From Collinsella aerofaciens (lineage in GTDB: Bacteria; Actinomycetota; Coriobacteriia; Coriobacteriales; Coriobacteriaceae): a stretch of 64,000 nucleotides of DNA. Below the pieces are notes generated by a model. The model saw only the letters and a program-made list of their open reading frames with translations. It made no database searches and was not told the origin of the DNA. The translations under genes were made by a program, and so were the position numbers. Each line of letters opens with the position of its first letter. Position 1 is the first letter of the stretch. Shown piece by piece: positions 39,231-48,619 of the stretch. The stretch covers positions 1 to 64,000 of the forward strand of contig NZ_CABJDK010000011.1 in assembly GCF_902364355.1 (NCBI RefSeq), read 5' to 3'.

Positions 39231-41419
39231 TCGATGCACCCGACCACACTACAGAGAAGCGGGGCGACCGTTCGGCCCTGGCATGGCTCCTTGTCGCCCT
39301 GTTGGGGATAGCGCTCTCGGCTGCTGCCGGCGCGATGAGCTACGGTTACACGACGGCCCAAGCCGAGCAGCGCTTTTCCGACGTTGTCGATTACGTGGCG
39401 ACACAGAGCCTTTCCTACGATGCGTTCAACAGCGCCTATGCGACTAAAAATCTGATTCGCGTTATGGAGATTGCCGGAGAGGTAGCGCGCGATATGGAGC
39501 GTGATGCCTCGGCGGATAACGCCACACTGAAGCAATATGCCGATCAGTTCAACGTGACGGCGCTGATTGTGACGGACGCATCGGGTAACTTGGTGTCCGA
39601 GTCATCGACGGATAACGTGGGCTACGAGTCGCTTGCTGCATATCTTAAAGAGACGCCCGTGCTGGAAGTGGCGACCCATCCGCTTAAGTCCTATACCGCT
39701 CGCATTACGCTTGCGGATGATTCGGTCGCAGACATTGGCTGCGTGGCCCGGCGGGACGGCGAGGGCATCGTTGTCGCGGTGAGGCACCAGAGCGCCAAGG
39801 CGGTCGCGAGCAATACGCTCAAGTTGCAGAGCTTGCTCGATGGTTACGAGACCATCGATAGCGGCAATATCGTGATCGAAAACGATGGCAAGGTCGTTGC
39901 GACCAACGCTGTCGAGCCCACCATGTCGGGCGTGTTCGATTTGCCTGCGACGGATGCCGTCATTGTCGACGGTATCAAGGAGCGTTGCCTGGCTGGTAGG
40001 GTCAGATTGGTCAACGCCAACGGCGAGTGGTATCTGGGCACATTTGGTAAAGCGCGCAACTTCTACGTGTACACCTATGCCCCCGCGCGGCGTTACTTCG
40101 AGACCGTCGCTGCTGTTGTTGCCAGTGTGTTGGCGCTCTACGGCGGCGCCATGGCCGCTGTTGTGATGATGCGCCGCCGTGCCGAGCACCAACACTTGAC
40201 CGACCTGTTGCAGCAGGAGCGCAACTATGGCGACAAGCTGGCAAAGGCAGCGCGCGAGGCGTCGTCTGCCAACTCTGCAAAGGCGGAGTTTCTGCGCCGC
40301 ATGAGTCACGATCTACGCACGCCCATCAACGGTATTCGCGGTATGGTCGAGGTGGGCGATGCCAACGCGGACAACTTGCAAAAACAGACCGAGTGCCGCT
40401 CAAAGATTTGGACGGCGTCGGGGCTGCTACTCGACCTTGCGAACGAGGCGCTCGATATGAGTCGCCTGGAGAGCGGGCAGGTCGATCTGGAGCTCGTGCC
40501 CACAAATTTGGTGGTTCTCACCCGTGAGGTGCGCGATATTCTGGAGCGCCAGGCCGAGGAGCGTCTGGTGACAATTATCTGCGACCAACAGGCCCTTGAC
40601 CATCCCTATGCACGGGCGAGCGTGACGCACCTCAAGCGCTTGTTGGTCAATATTGCCGGCAATGCCGTCAAGTACAACCGCCGGGGCGGCTATGTTCGCC
40701 TGACGTGCCGCGAGGTGGAGCCGGTGGACGGCGTCCCCGTCTATGAATACACGATCGCCGATAACGGTATTGGTATGAGCGAGGAGTTCCAGCAGCACCT
40801 CTACGAGCCGTTTACTCGCGAGGAACAACAGGTGGAAGGCGCTTCATCGGGAACTGGCCTGGGCGCGTCTATTGCCAAGCAGCTGGTCGAGCTTATGGGC
40901 GGAACCATGAGCTTTACGAGCGCCTTGGGGCAGGGGACGGCGTTTACCATCCGCCTGCCGCTTGAGAAGTGCGAGCGCTCCGAGATTCCCCAGGCAGCTC
41001 GCGTGGGTGCGGGCGACAGCGACGCGCTCCAGGGCCTGCGTGTTTTGCTCGTAGAGGATAACGACCTGAATGCCGAAATCGCACAGTTTGCGCTCGACCG
41101 TGCCGGTGCCATCGCGACGCATGTGAAGGATGGCGAGTCTGCCGTCGAGACGTTTGCCGCGAGTGCGCCGCACGAGTACGATGTGGTGTTGATGGACATC
41201 ATGATGCCTGGCATCGATGGCCTTGAGGCCACGCGTCGGATTCGAGCACTCGATCGCGAGGATGCCGCGACCACGCCGATCATCGCCGTGAGCGCCAACG
41301 CCTTTGCCGACGACCGTAGGCTCTCGCGCGAGGCGGGCATGAACGCGCATCTGAGTAAGCCCGTGAGCTCGCAGGAACTCATTGAGGCGCTTGCGCACAT
41401 AGCCGCCGACGCTTCATAA
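39227..41419 (+). CDS. Hybrid sensor histidine kinase with receiver domain
   Basis: A 730-residue protein starting with GTG that overlaps the binding-lipoprotein stop. TM1 is about 20-42. A PAS/Cache-like extracytoplasmic domain follows (about 45-285, with VTALIVTDASGNLV), then TM2 (about 290-312), a short coiled coil and HisKA RRMSHDLRTPINGIRG. HATPase motifs are IAGNAVKYNRRGG, ADNGIGMS and GTGLGASIAKQL. The C-terminal receiver has LLVEDNDLNAEIA, VVLMDIMMPGIDG with the phospho-Asp, and HLSKPVSS. There is no output domain in the window, so phosphotransfer goes to an unlinked partner. Same architecture as the gene at 42011-44815, where the binding domains are fused. Confidence 0.92.
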   Translation: MIDAPDHTTEKRGDRSALAWLLVALLGIALSAAAGAMSYGYTTAQAEQRFSDVVDYVATQSLSYDAFNSAYATKNLIRVMEIAGEVARDMERDASADNATLKQYADQFNVTALIVTDASGNLVSESSTDNVGYESLAAYLKETPVLEVATHPLKSYTARITLADDSVADIGCVARRDGEGIVVAVRHQSAKAVASNTLKLQSLLDGYETIDSGNIVIENDGKVVATNAVEPTMSGVFDLPATDAVIVDGIKERCLAGRVRLVNANGEWYLGTFGKARNFYVYTYAPARRYFETVAAVVASVLALYGGAMAAVVMMRRRAEHQHLTDLLQQERNYGDKLAKAAREASSANSAKAEFLRRMSHDLRTPINGIRGMVEVGDANADNLQKQTECRSKIWTASGLLLDLANEALDMSRLESGQVDLELVPTNLVVLTREVRDILERQAEERLVTIICDQQALDHPYARASVTHLKRLLVNIAGNAVKYNRRGGYVRLTCREVEPVDGVPVYEYTIADNGIGMSEEFQQHLYEPFTREEQQVEGASSGTGLGASIAKQLVELMGGTMSFTSALGQGTAFTIRLPLEKCERSEIPQAARVGAGDSDALQGLRVLLVEDNDLNAEIAQFALDRAGAIATHVKDGESAVETFAASAPHEYDVVLMDIMMPGIDGLEATRRIRALDREDAATTPIIAVSANAFADDRRLSREAGMNAHLSKPVSSQELIEALAHIAADAS

Positions 41420-41421
41420 GC

Positions 41422-41461
41422 ATATGGCCCGGTTCCAATGTTGGTTGGAACCGGGCCATAT
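41422..41461. terminator. Hairpin between convergent genes
   Basis: ATATGGCCCGGTTCCAA and its exact complement TTGGAACCGGGCCATAT form a 17-bp stem with a 6-nt loop. No T-run follows on either strand, so termination efficiency is uncertain. Confidence 0.65.
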
Positions 41462-41488
41462 CGCTATTTGCAAGACCTGCTTTTAGGC

Positions 41489-41968
41489 TTACTTTTCATG
41501 AATCTGTTTGCCGCAAAGATGCTCAATCGAAATCTCGTAGAGTTGGACGCCCTTGATATCTTTGGCGATTTCTTCCTCGACTTCTTCGGCAGAAGGGTAG
41601 TACTTAAGCGCGAGCTGACGGACTTTGTCCTCGATAAACGCGGGGGCCTCATCTACCAGGCGGCAACGGCCAAAGACCACGGTACTCATAACGTAGGGAG
41701 CCCAGTCGTCGTCCTTGTACCACTCGTTGCCGTACACGGTAAAGCAGACTTTGTCGTCACGCTTGAGTGAATCGACCTTGTGGCCAGCCTTGGCGCCATG
41801 GAAATAAATCTTGTCGTGCTCGGTGTCAAAGAAGTAGTTGACGGGAATGGCATAAGGGTAGCCATCGTCGCCGTTGACGGCAAAGACGCCGCGCTTGCAG
41901 GCGGCAAGCAATTTGCGCGCTTCCTCGTCAGTGATGGCGCGTTTCTTTCGACGCAGGGGCCTAAACAC
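41489..41968 (-). CDS. Pyridoxamine 5'-phosphate oxidase family flavoprotein
   Basis: The GTG at 41966-41968, 8 nt after AAAGGA, gives 159 residues. KRGVFAVNGDDGYPYAIPVN (about 25-45) and KIYFHGAKAGHKVDSLKRDD (about 55-75) form the split-barrel FMN-binding core typical of NimA-like/PNPOx-related proteins. These bind FMN or heme and often act in nitro-reduction or flavin reduction in anaerobes; which applies here is unknown. The NimA relationship does not show nitroimidazole resistance. Convergent with the hybrid kinase and codirectional with the next kinase. Confidence 0.87.
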   Translation of the reverse strand: MFRPLRRKKRAITDEEARKLLAACKRGVFAVNGDDGYPYAIPVNYFFDTEHDKIYFHGAKAGHKVDSLKRDDKVCFTVYGNEWYKDDDWAPYVMSTVVFGRCRLVDEAPAFIEDKVRQLALKYYPSAEEVEEEIAKDIKGVQLYEISIEHLCGKQIHEK

Positions 41969-42010
41969 TGTTGGCTTCCTTTCTAGCTGTGTATGGTGGT
42001 AGAGCACAAA

Positions 42011-44815
42011 CTATAGCGAAACAGTTCCGTTTTTCTTGATGCGGGCGAGGATGTTTTTGAGCTTGTTAAAGTCGAGCGGTTTGGGCAGATGGGCGTTCAT
42101 GCCGGCATCGTGTGCCGCCTTGGCGTCCTCGACAAAGGCGTTGGCGGTGAGCGCGATGATGGGGGTGTCGTCCGCATCGGCCTTCTCGCTCAGGCGAATC
42201 GCACGAGTCGCCTCGTAGCCATCCATGCCCGGCATCATGATGTCCATCAGGATCGCATCGAAGCTGCCGGCGGGGCGACTAGTGTATAGATCGACCGCTT
42301 CGTTGCCGTCGGCGGCGCGAGTTACGACGATGCCTTCGCTTTCGAGCAGCGCCTGGGCAATTTCGGCATTGAGCTCGTTGTCTTCGGCCAAAAGAACGTT
42401 CATGCCGGCAAGCGAGCAGCTGATCGCCTGCTCGTCCGCACCTTCTCTTGCCTGAGGGTTCTTGTCGATATCGAGCGGAATCTGGACGTTGAACGTACTT
42501 CCCACGCCAACCTCGCTCGAAATCTCAATCGTGCCGCCCATCATGTCGATGAGCGATTTGACGATCGGCATGCCCATGCCAGTTCCCTGAAATTTACTGC
42601 GAGCATCGTTGCCTTCTTGGGCAAACGGTTCGTAGATGTGCTTAAGAAACTCGGGCGACATGCCGATGCCGGTGTCCGAGACGTTAAAGCAAAACACTGC
42701 GTGCTCGTCATCGAGCGGTTTGACAGTCGACGAGAATGTGACGGTGCCACCGCGCTTGTTGTACTTGATGCTGTTGTCGAGCAGGTTGACGAGGATTTGT
42801 CGAATATGGGTGGGGCTGCCGATCATGTATTGGTCGACAGCGTAGGGCTCGCTGGTGTCGAGCATTGTTATGCCACGATCAGATGCGCGGAGCTTGCACA
42901 GTACGAGCGCATCGTCGCACAGCTCTTTGAGGTTGAATGATTCGTGCTCGAGCGTCACTTTGCACTCCTCGATCCTGCCCATCTCGAGGATGTCGTTAAT
43001 CAACGACAGTAGGTGGTTGGCGGCAACACGCGCCTTGGCGCGGCTTTCCCTGGCGACCTGCATGTCGCCTTCTTTCAATTCCTCAATTTCGATAAGGCCC
43101 AGCATGCCGTTGAGCGGTGTGCGGATATCGTGGCTCATGCGCGTGAGGAAAGCGGTTTTGGCGGCGTTGGCGGCGTCGGCTTTCTGGCGTTCTTTCTGCG
43201 CGCGATGAAGCGACCAGATAAGGACGACGATGCCGGCGAGCAATACGCAGATGATAACGGTCGCAACGGCGATGCGGTTGCGGTAGATAAACCGGAACGT
43301 GTCCGATTCTTGCGCGGAGTACGATGCAGGCGAATAGCTGCTTGCAGAGAGCGATTCGCCTGCATTGATGATGCCCTTATTAATGATTCCCAACAGCTCG
43401 GGTTTGCCGCGCGAAATCAAGCACGATAGTTGCGCCGTGTTGGTGAGTTCCTGTGTTTCGAAGTCCTCGATGTTGTGGGCGTCAAGGATGGTTTGCAGAC
43501 GCGTGCTGGGGACAATGATGCAACTTGCCGTCCCCTTATTGAGGGCTTTGAGCGCCTCGTCGGCATTCGGAAATTCGGTTACCGTTGCATCGGGGAATAA
43601 GCTCTCGAGCTCAAAACGGTTGACGATCGCATTCGCTGTACAAGCGATATTCTTAAGGTCGCCGTCCAGGTTGTTGCTGCTGTGAATGGCGGTCAGGGAG
43701 ACCGTTCCCATCGGGTTCGACTGGACGGCTCCCCCTTGCTCGGCAAGCCAGTAGTCGCGAAACAGCGGCAGCGCGACATCGATGGTTCCTTTGGAAAGGG
43801 CTTTGACCATTTGCTTGTTGCTCGAGACCGCGACTGTTTTAACCGTAATGCCAAACTTGTCGTGCAATGTCGTTGCAAGCGAGGCGAGCGACCCTTCCAT
43901 CTCGCCGTCGTCGTTTTGCGTGCAGTAGGGAAGTTCGTTTTTAAGATAGCCGAGCGTAATGGTGTTGCCGTTTGCTTTGAGCCAGGAACGCTCGGGGCCA
44001 GTGAGTGATGATGAGCCGCTGTTTTGGGCCGAGTAGTTCGATTTGACTTCGTCGTTATAGCGCGGGTTGGTGCGGTTGATTGCCGCCATGGCCGAGTTGA
44101 TGTCGTTCATCAGATCGGGGCGGCTTTTGGGGACGGCAAAATAGTAGTCGCTCGAGCCTACGTAGAACATGGGCGACGCGTCGGGCGACGAAATGGTGTC
44201 GTTCATGATAATGGCGTCGACCTCGCCGTCTGAAAGTGCCTCAAAGAGGGCGCTTCCGGTGTCGATTTCTTTATAAGTACAGGCGATGCCCTCGTTGGCG
44301 AGCCACTGCTGGCCGACGACGGTTTGCATAACGCCAGAATTGCAGCCGATGGTGAGGCCTTGAAGCGCTTGGGGGTCACCCTTGGTCAGATCGTCGCGAT
44401 CGGGCCTGGCGTAGATGTAGTAGCGCTCGGTGCCCTCGGGGTTCGAGGAAAAGAGCAGCTTCTGCTCGCGCTCTGCCGAATACGAGATGTTGGGCATGAG
44501 GTCGATTTCGCCCGCCTCGAGCATGTCCAAAAGCTCGGTGAAAGTGCCAGGAACGTATTCGTATTGCCAACCCTTTGTGTAGTACGAGAGGGTCTGGAGG
44601 TACTCATAACCCCATCCCGAGAGGCGCTCGCCCGGCGTGCCTTCCTGGAAGCCTGCGTTGTTGACGAGCCAGCCGACGCGGACCGTCTTGACCTGCTGGT
44701 CGGAGTCGGCGGCAAAGGCCGGGGTGGGCATGACGGTGCTCAGTATGGCGAGCGCGGCAAGCGCGACGGCTAGGGTGCGATATAGAGCTAAGCGAAGGAC
44801 GGCGGAAGGTTTCAC
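42011..44815 (-). CDS. Hybrid histidine kinase with two fused SBP_bac_3 domains
   Basis: The GTG at 44813-44815 with ATAGGA 6 nt away is preferred over an ATG 11 codons upstream; 934 residues. A signal peptide (LALYRTLAVALAALAILSTV) is followed by a first binding domain (about 40-260, VRVGWLVNNAGFQEG) and a second (about 280-500, ITLGYLKNELPYC). TM is near 520-540 (VATVIICVLLAGIVVLIWSL), HisKA TRMSHDIRTPLNGMLG near 575, then HATPase NLLDNSIKYNKRG, SDTGIGMS and GTGMGMPIVKSL. A receiver (LLAEDNELNAEIA, AILMDIMMPGMDG, HLPKPLD) ends the protein. The periplasmic-type domains probably sense a small ligand directly, as in EvgS/BvgS-type kinases. No partner regulator adjoins it. Confidence 0.92.
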   Translation of the reverse strand: MKPSAVLRLALYRTLAVALAALAILSTVMPTPAFAADSDQQVKTVRVGWLVNNAGFQEGTPGERLSGWGYEYLQTLSYYTKGWQYEYVPGTFTELLDMLEAGEIDLMPNISYSAEREQKLLFSSNPEGTERYYIYARPDRDDLTKGDPQALQGLTIGCNSGVMQTVVGQQWLANEGIACTYKEIDTGSALFEALSDGEVDAIIMNDTISSPDASPMFYVGSSDYYFAVPKSRPDLMNDINSAMAAINRTNPRYNDEVKSNYSAQNSGSSSLTGPERSWLKANGNTITLGYLKNELPYCTQNDDGEMEGSLASLATTLHDKFGITVKTVAVSSNKQMVKALSKGTIDVALPLFRDYWLAEQGGAVQSNPMGTVSLTAIHSSNNLDGDLKNIACTANAIVNRFELESLFPDATVTEFPNADEALKALNKGTASCIIVPSTRLQTILDAHNIEDFETQELTNTAQLSCLISRGKPELLGIINKGIINAGESLSASSYSPASYSAQESDTFRFIYRNRIAVATVIICVLLAGIVVLIWSLHRAQKERQKADAANAAKTAFLTRMSHDIRTPLNGMLGLIEIEELKEGDMQVARESRAKARVAANHLLSLINDILEMGRIEECKVTLEHESFNLKELCDDALVLCKLRASDRGITMLDTSEPYAVDQYMIGSPTHIRQILVNLLDNSIKYNKRGGTVTFSSTVKPLDDEHAVFCFNVSDTGIGMSPEFLKHIYEPFAQEGNDARSKFQGTGMGMPIVKSLIDMMGGTIEISSEVGVGSTFNVQIPLDIDKNPQAREGADEQAISCSLAGMNVLLAEDNELNAEIAQALLESEGIVVTRAADGNEAVDLYTSRPAGSFDAILMDIMMPGMDGYEATRAIRLSEKADADDTPIIALTANAFVEDAKAAHDAGMNAHLPKPLDFNKLKNILARIKKNGTVSL

Positions 44816-44912
44816 ATGCAATCCTATCGAGTCGAGACGGTACCGCATTAGGATACCAGCTCAGCTGGCCAGCTGCCGGACGCGCCGCTAAGTGGTCGCG
44901 CCCGGCACTGGC

Positions 44913-45036
44913 GACTAGTCATTGGGGACGTTCTTAAACGACTAGTCATCGGGGACGTTCTTGTTTGACTAGTCATTTAAGAACGTCCCCAATGACTACT
45001 TTCTGCCGGCACAAAAGGAACGTCCCCAAGTGCCGG
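44913..45036. repeat. Compound palindromic repeat, family 2, copy B
   Basis: Two direct copies of GACTAGTCATYGGGGACGTTCTT are followed by the inverse AAGAACGTCCCCAATGACTA, then a second palindrome GCCGGCACAAAAGGAACG/CGTCCCCAAGTGCCGG. It fills most of the 274-bp gap between the kinase start and the small ORF. No gene is visible in this gap otherwise. Confidence 0.8.
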
Positions 45037-45089
45037 ATGTGGGACAATACCGAGCGAATGTGATTGGGCGTCTGGGAAAAGGGGTCGCG

Positions 45090-45158
45090 ATGAACAAGTT
45101 GAGGACGCTTGCCGACCTGTCGCGCCGCGTGCGCGAATATCGCCGACGCCAGCGCTAG
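45090..45158 (+). CDS. Possible 22-residue basic peptide
   Basis: A short frame MNKLRTLADLSRRVREYRRR plus two residues begins at an ATG 7 nt after AAAAGGGG and ends 10 bp before the LOG gene start. Its Arg-rich amphipathic helix and good ribosome site make it plausible as a translated leader of the next gene, but a chance ORF cannot be excluded. Confidence 0.35.
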   Translation: MNKLRTLADLSRRVREYRRRQR

Positions 45159-45168
45159 AGGGGGCTAA

Positions 45169-45702
45169 ATGAATATCACGGTATACCTGGGCGCGAACGT
45201 CGGCAACGACCCGGCGTTTCTGCCCGCGGTGCAGGAGCTGGGCGACTGGATTGGCGCCAACGGCCACGCGCTGGTATACGGCGGGTCCAAGTCGGGGCTG
45301 ATGGGCGCGCTCGCCGATAGCGTGCTCGAGGCAGGTGGACACGTGACGGGTGTTGAGCCGAGCTTTTTTATCGAGGCCGAGTTTCAACATGACGGTATCG
45401 ACGATCTCATCGTGACGAGCGATATGGCCGAGCGCAAGGCCAAGATGATCGAGCTCGGCGATGCATTCATTGCCTTTCCCGGTGGGACGGGCACGCTCGA
45501 GGAGATCGCCGAGGTCATGTCTGCTGTGTCGTTGGGGCATCTGGGCGCACCATGCATCTTGTACAACCTGGATGGGTACTACAGCGACCTCAAGGCGCTA
45601 CTCGGGCACATGATCGATAAGGGCTTATCGAGCCCGCAGCGCCAGATTGGCATTTACTTTGCCGACGATTTGCGCGAGATTGCCTCGATTATCAACGGAT
45701 AA
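45169..45702 (+). CDS. LOG family / TIGR00730 Rossmann-fold protein
   Basis: A 177-residue protein starting MNITVYLGANVGNDPAFLPA after AGGGGG. YGGSKSGLMGALADSVLEAG (about 40) and FPGGTGTLEEIAEVMS (about 103) are the LOG signatures (GGGxxGxMG and PGGxGTxxE) that bind nucleoside monophosphate. Family members act as phosphoribohydrolases, releasing free base from nucleotide 5'-monophosphates, and are known as cytokinin-activating LOG enzymes in plants. The bacterial physiological substrate is not known. Confidence 0.9.
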   Translation: MNITVYLGANVGNDPAFLPAVQELGDWIGANGHALVYGGSKSGLMGALADSVLEAGGHVTGVEPSFFIEAEFQHDGIDDLIVTSDMAERKAKMIELGDAFIAFPGGTGTLEEIAEVMSAVSLGHLGAPCILYNLDGYYSDLKALLGHMIDKGLSSPQRQIGIYFADDLREIASIING

Positions 45703-45827
45703 GTCTTGAGCCTGCCCCACTATGACTCCCAATGGTGCCGTTTGCGGCGCAGATGGTTGGCTCGTTCGGGCAACGCTCGCTCTACAATTAAACGTATCTA
45801 TGTCGACTTTGACCGCGGGAGGACTCG

Positions 45828-47132
45828 ATGGATAACCTTGCCAAGCCCACAAACCGCGCGCTGTTTTTGGTCAACGTTGCCGTGACCGGTGCGTTTGCGG
45901 GTGCTGCGGTCTGGTTGTTCTTCTTTGCGATGGAGCGCGGTATCGACTATCTATGGACCGAGATTCCGCACGCGCTGGGCGTCGCTTCGCCCGAGCTTGC
46001 CAGCGGTCCGTTCGGTTTTTTGCCGTACCCGTTTTTCGTCTGCCTGTTGGGCGGCCTGCTGATCGGTCTGTACGAAAAGATGACGGGCACCAAGACCGAT
46101 GACCTCAACCAGGTGATGGCCAAGGTAAAGCGCGACGGCCGCTACCCGTACGACAACCTGGGCAAGCTTTCGCTTGCGGCGTTGCTGCCGCTGCTGTTTG
46201 GCGGAAGCATTGGACCAGAAGCCGGCCTGACCGGCGTCATCGCGGGTCTGTGCAGCTGGGTCGGCGACCGCATGCGCCGCTTTGGCGCCGAGTTTAGGGA
46301 GCTCACGCTGTTGGGCATCCAGGCCGCCCTGACGGCGCTCTTTACCGCGCCCGTCTTTGGCTTTGTGGCGCCGCTCGCCGGTAGCGCCGACGGCCAGGGC
46401 GCCAACGGCGATGGGGACTCAGCGTCCGACGAGATCACCATCAAGCTTCCCAAGGCGCAAAAGACCGTGGTCTACGGCATTGCGATTGCCGGCGGTCTGG
46501 GTACCTACCTGCTGCTCGGCCAGCTTATGGGCGGCGGCATGGGCATGCCCAGGTTCGAGGCCGCCGTGGTGGGCAACCTGGAGCTTACCTGGCTCATTCC
46601 TCTGTCGTTGATCGGAACAATCTGCGGCTGGCTGTACTTTGTTTCTGAGCACGCGAGCGAGGCGTTGGCCCACGCCATAGGGGAGCGCCCTGTCGTCAAA
46701 GCCATGCTGGCCGGTCTGGCGCTCGCCATCTGCGGCACGGTTTTGCCCTACACCATGTTTGCCGGCGAGACACAAGCCGATGTGCTCATGGAGACCTATA
46801 TGACCATTCCCGCTGGTGTGCTTATTGCAACCGGTCTTGTCAAGGCCATGCTGACGCCCGCCCTCATCAACATGGGCTGGCGCGGCGGCCACTTCTTCCC
46901 GGTTATCTTCTCGGGCGTGAGCCTGGGCTACGGTCTTGCCGTCCTCACCGGCGCTGATCCGGTCTTTTGCGTCGCTGTCTGCACCGCCTCGACGATGGGT
47001 GCGGTCATGCGTCAGCCAGTCATGGTCGTGGGCCTGCTGCTCATGTGCTTCCCACTCAAGGGTATCGTCTGCATGATCATCGCCGCCGTTATCGCCGCCG
47101 GCATTCCGCTGCCCAAGCCGCTGCGCAAGTAA
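45828..47132 (+). CDS. ClC-type chloride channel/transporter family protein
   Basis: A 434-residue membrane protein with about 10-12 helices; GGGAGG lies 5 nt before the ATG. FGGSIGPEAGLTGVIAGLCS (about 125-145) is the ClC GxGPE-like selectivity region, and WRGGHFFPVIFSGVSLGYGL (about 345-365) is the GGxFxP segment. A short acidic-Gly loop (about 188-205, GSADGQGANGDGDSASDE) interrupts the middle. It is probably an H+/Cl- or F-/anion antiporter or channel; which cannot be told. Standalone gene. Confidence 0.88.
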   Translation: MDNLAKPTNRALFLVNVAVTGAFAGAAVWLFFFAMERGIDYLWTEIPHALGVASPELASGPFGFLPYPFFVCLLGGLLIGLYEKMTGTKTDDLNQVMAKVKRDGRYPYDNLGKLSLAALLPLLFGGSIGPEAGLTGVIAGLCSWVGDRMRRFGAEFRELTLLGIQAALTALFTAPVFGFVAPLAGSADGQGANGDGDSASDEITIKLPKAQKTVVYGIAIAGGLGTYLLLGQLMGGGMGMPRFEAAVVGNLELTWLIPLSLIGTICGWLYFVSEHASEALAHAIGERPVVKAMLAGLALAICGTVLPYTMFAGETQADVLMETYMTIPAGVLIATGLVKAMLTPALINMGWRGGHFFPVIFSGVSLGYGLAVLTGADPVFCVAVCTASTMGAVMRQPVMVVGLLLMCFPLKGIVCMIIAAVIAAGIPLPKPLRK

Positions 47133-47293
47133 CATGGTGGTGCGCGGCCAATACAGGCATTCCAGGCCCGGCGTGAGAATGTAGCGTCTGCTGGGCTGCT
47201 GTTCCAACAGTCATTAATAAAATATGCCAGATGACGGAGGTGGAACGGCGCAACAAACCACGGCCAGCGCCTAGATCTCGCTCGGCATCGGCG

Positions 47294-48169
47294 CTATTTC
47301 CAAATCGCGAGCGCCGCAGTGCCCAAGATGATGAGGGCGAGACCGATGGCGTTGCGTCGCGAGACTTTTTCGTTGAATGCCAGGCGCGCAAATAGTACCG
47401 ATACGAGAATCGATAGTTTGTCGATCTGCACCACGACGCTCACCTGGCCTGCGGCGATGGCATAGTAATAGAGCAGCCACGATGCTCCGGTCGCGATGCC
47501 CGATGCCGCGAGAAATACGAGTTCGCAGCGGTCTACGTGCACGGCTTGGCCCATCTTGCCTTTAGCTGCCACGATTGCCCATGCCATAACCAGTACCACA
47601 CAGGTACGGATTGCCGTGGTCAGGTTTGACTCGACGCCTTCGATGCCGATCTTGGCGAGGACGGAGGTGAGTGCTGCGAACACGGCGGCGCCGAGGGCGT
47701 AAGCGAGCCAGGTCCGGTCTTGCTGCTGCTCGGGTCCGGCAGACTGCTGCTTCTCGATCATTAAAAACGTGCCGAGGGTGATGACGGCGGTTCCCACGAG
47801 CTTAACCGCAAGGTTGCTCGTCTCACCAAAAAGCGCGATGGCGATCAGCGCGGCGAGCACGGTGCTCATCTTGTCAACCGGTACGACCTTATTTACGTCT
47901 CCGATGCTCAGCGCCTTAAAGTAACAGATCCACGAAGCTCCGGTAGCGAGTCCCGAGAGGATGAGAAAGAGCCAGGATCTGGGTTCGATGATGCCAATGG
48001 TTCCAATGGATCCAGAAATACCCGCCATTGCCCAGGCGAAAACGAGCACCACGCAGGTGCGAATGGCCGTCGCGACATCGGAGTCGGTCTGCTTGATGCC
48101 GCATTTGGCCAAGATGGATGTGATGCCGGCAAAGAATGCTGACGCAAATGCTGCGACGACCCACGACAC
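47294..48169 (-). CDS. EamA (DMT superfamily) transporter
   Basis: A 291-residue membrane protein starting with GTG after GGAGG. It has ten helices in two EamA repeats with near-identical openings: ITSILAKCGIKQTDSDVATA (about 16-35) and LTSVLAKIGIEGVESNLTTA (about 165-185), each followed by IRTCVVLV and AWA. The strong repeat similarity suggests recent internal duplication or strong constraint. DMT transporters move metabolites or drugs; the substrate is unknown. Standalone gene with 160 bp upstream of its stop lacking genes. Confidence 0.9.
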   Translation of the reverse strand: MSWVVAAFASAFFAGITSILAKCGIKQTDSDVATAIRTCVVLVFAWAMAGISGSIGTIGIIEPRSWLFLILSGLATGASWICYFKALSIGDVNKVVPVDKMSTVLAALIAIALFGETSNLAVKLVGTAVITLGTFLMIEKQQSAGPEQQQDRTWLAYALGAAVFAALTSVLAKIGIEGVESNLTTAIRTCVVLVMAWAIVAAKGKMGQAVHVDRCELVFLAASGIATGASWLLYYYAIAAGQVSVVVQIDKLSILVSVLFARLAFNEKVSRRNAIGLALIILGTAALAIWK

Positions 48170-48312
48170 GGGCGCGGTGCCTCCTTGGTTAATGGGTTTA
48201 TCCTGCGAGTTTTATGGACATGAGGATACCGCCCCGCCATGAAGGTTTGATATGGCCGCGGCGAGACGGGGGTCATGTTGCGGGGAGCCATTTGGTTAAG
48301 GATCGAATTGAA

Positions 48313-48486
48313 GGTGAATGTTTTTCCGAGAAGTGAACGAGTCAATATGGACCCCTGGAGCATGCACACTTTTTTCGAATAAAACCGCTGGATTTCTAGG
48401 CAAAAAGCGCAGGAACTAAGCCCATAAAAATGTCGATGATACAGGGTACTGATTTTACTCGTTCACTTCTCGGAAAAACATTCACC
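48313..48486. mobile_element. MITE-like element with 30-bp terminal inverted repeats
   Basis: GGTGAATGTTTTTCCGAGAA with ten further bases (48313-48342) is repeated exactly inverted at 48457-48486 (ending TTCACC). The match extends about six imperfect bases beyond each end. The 114-bp interior has no ORF. It occupies the 450-bp gene-free gap 48170-48619. Long perfect TIRs around non-coding DNA are the hallmark of a MITE. I could not find a convincing target-site duplication. Confidence 0.6.
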
Positions 48487-48619
48487 CTCGATATGCTGTC
48501 GGCTTCTCTTTGGTTGCCAAGATCTAAACGGTACGCCGTGAAGGGTGGTAGCGACGTTGTTGCTGCTTCTCTTATCTAGTAAATGAGGTGGGGCGCCGCC
48601 CAAGTCCTTTAGCTGTCGA

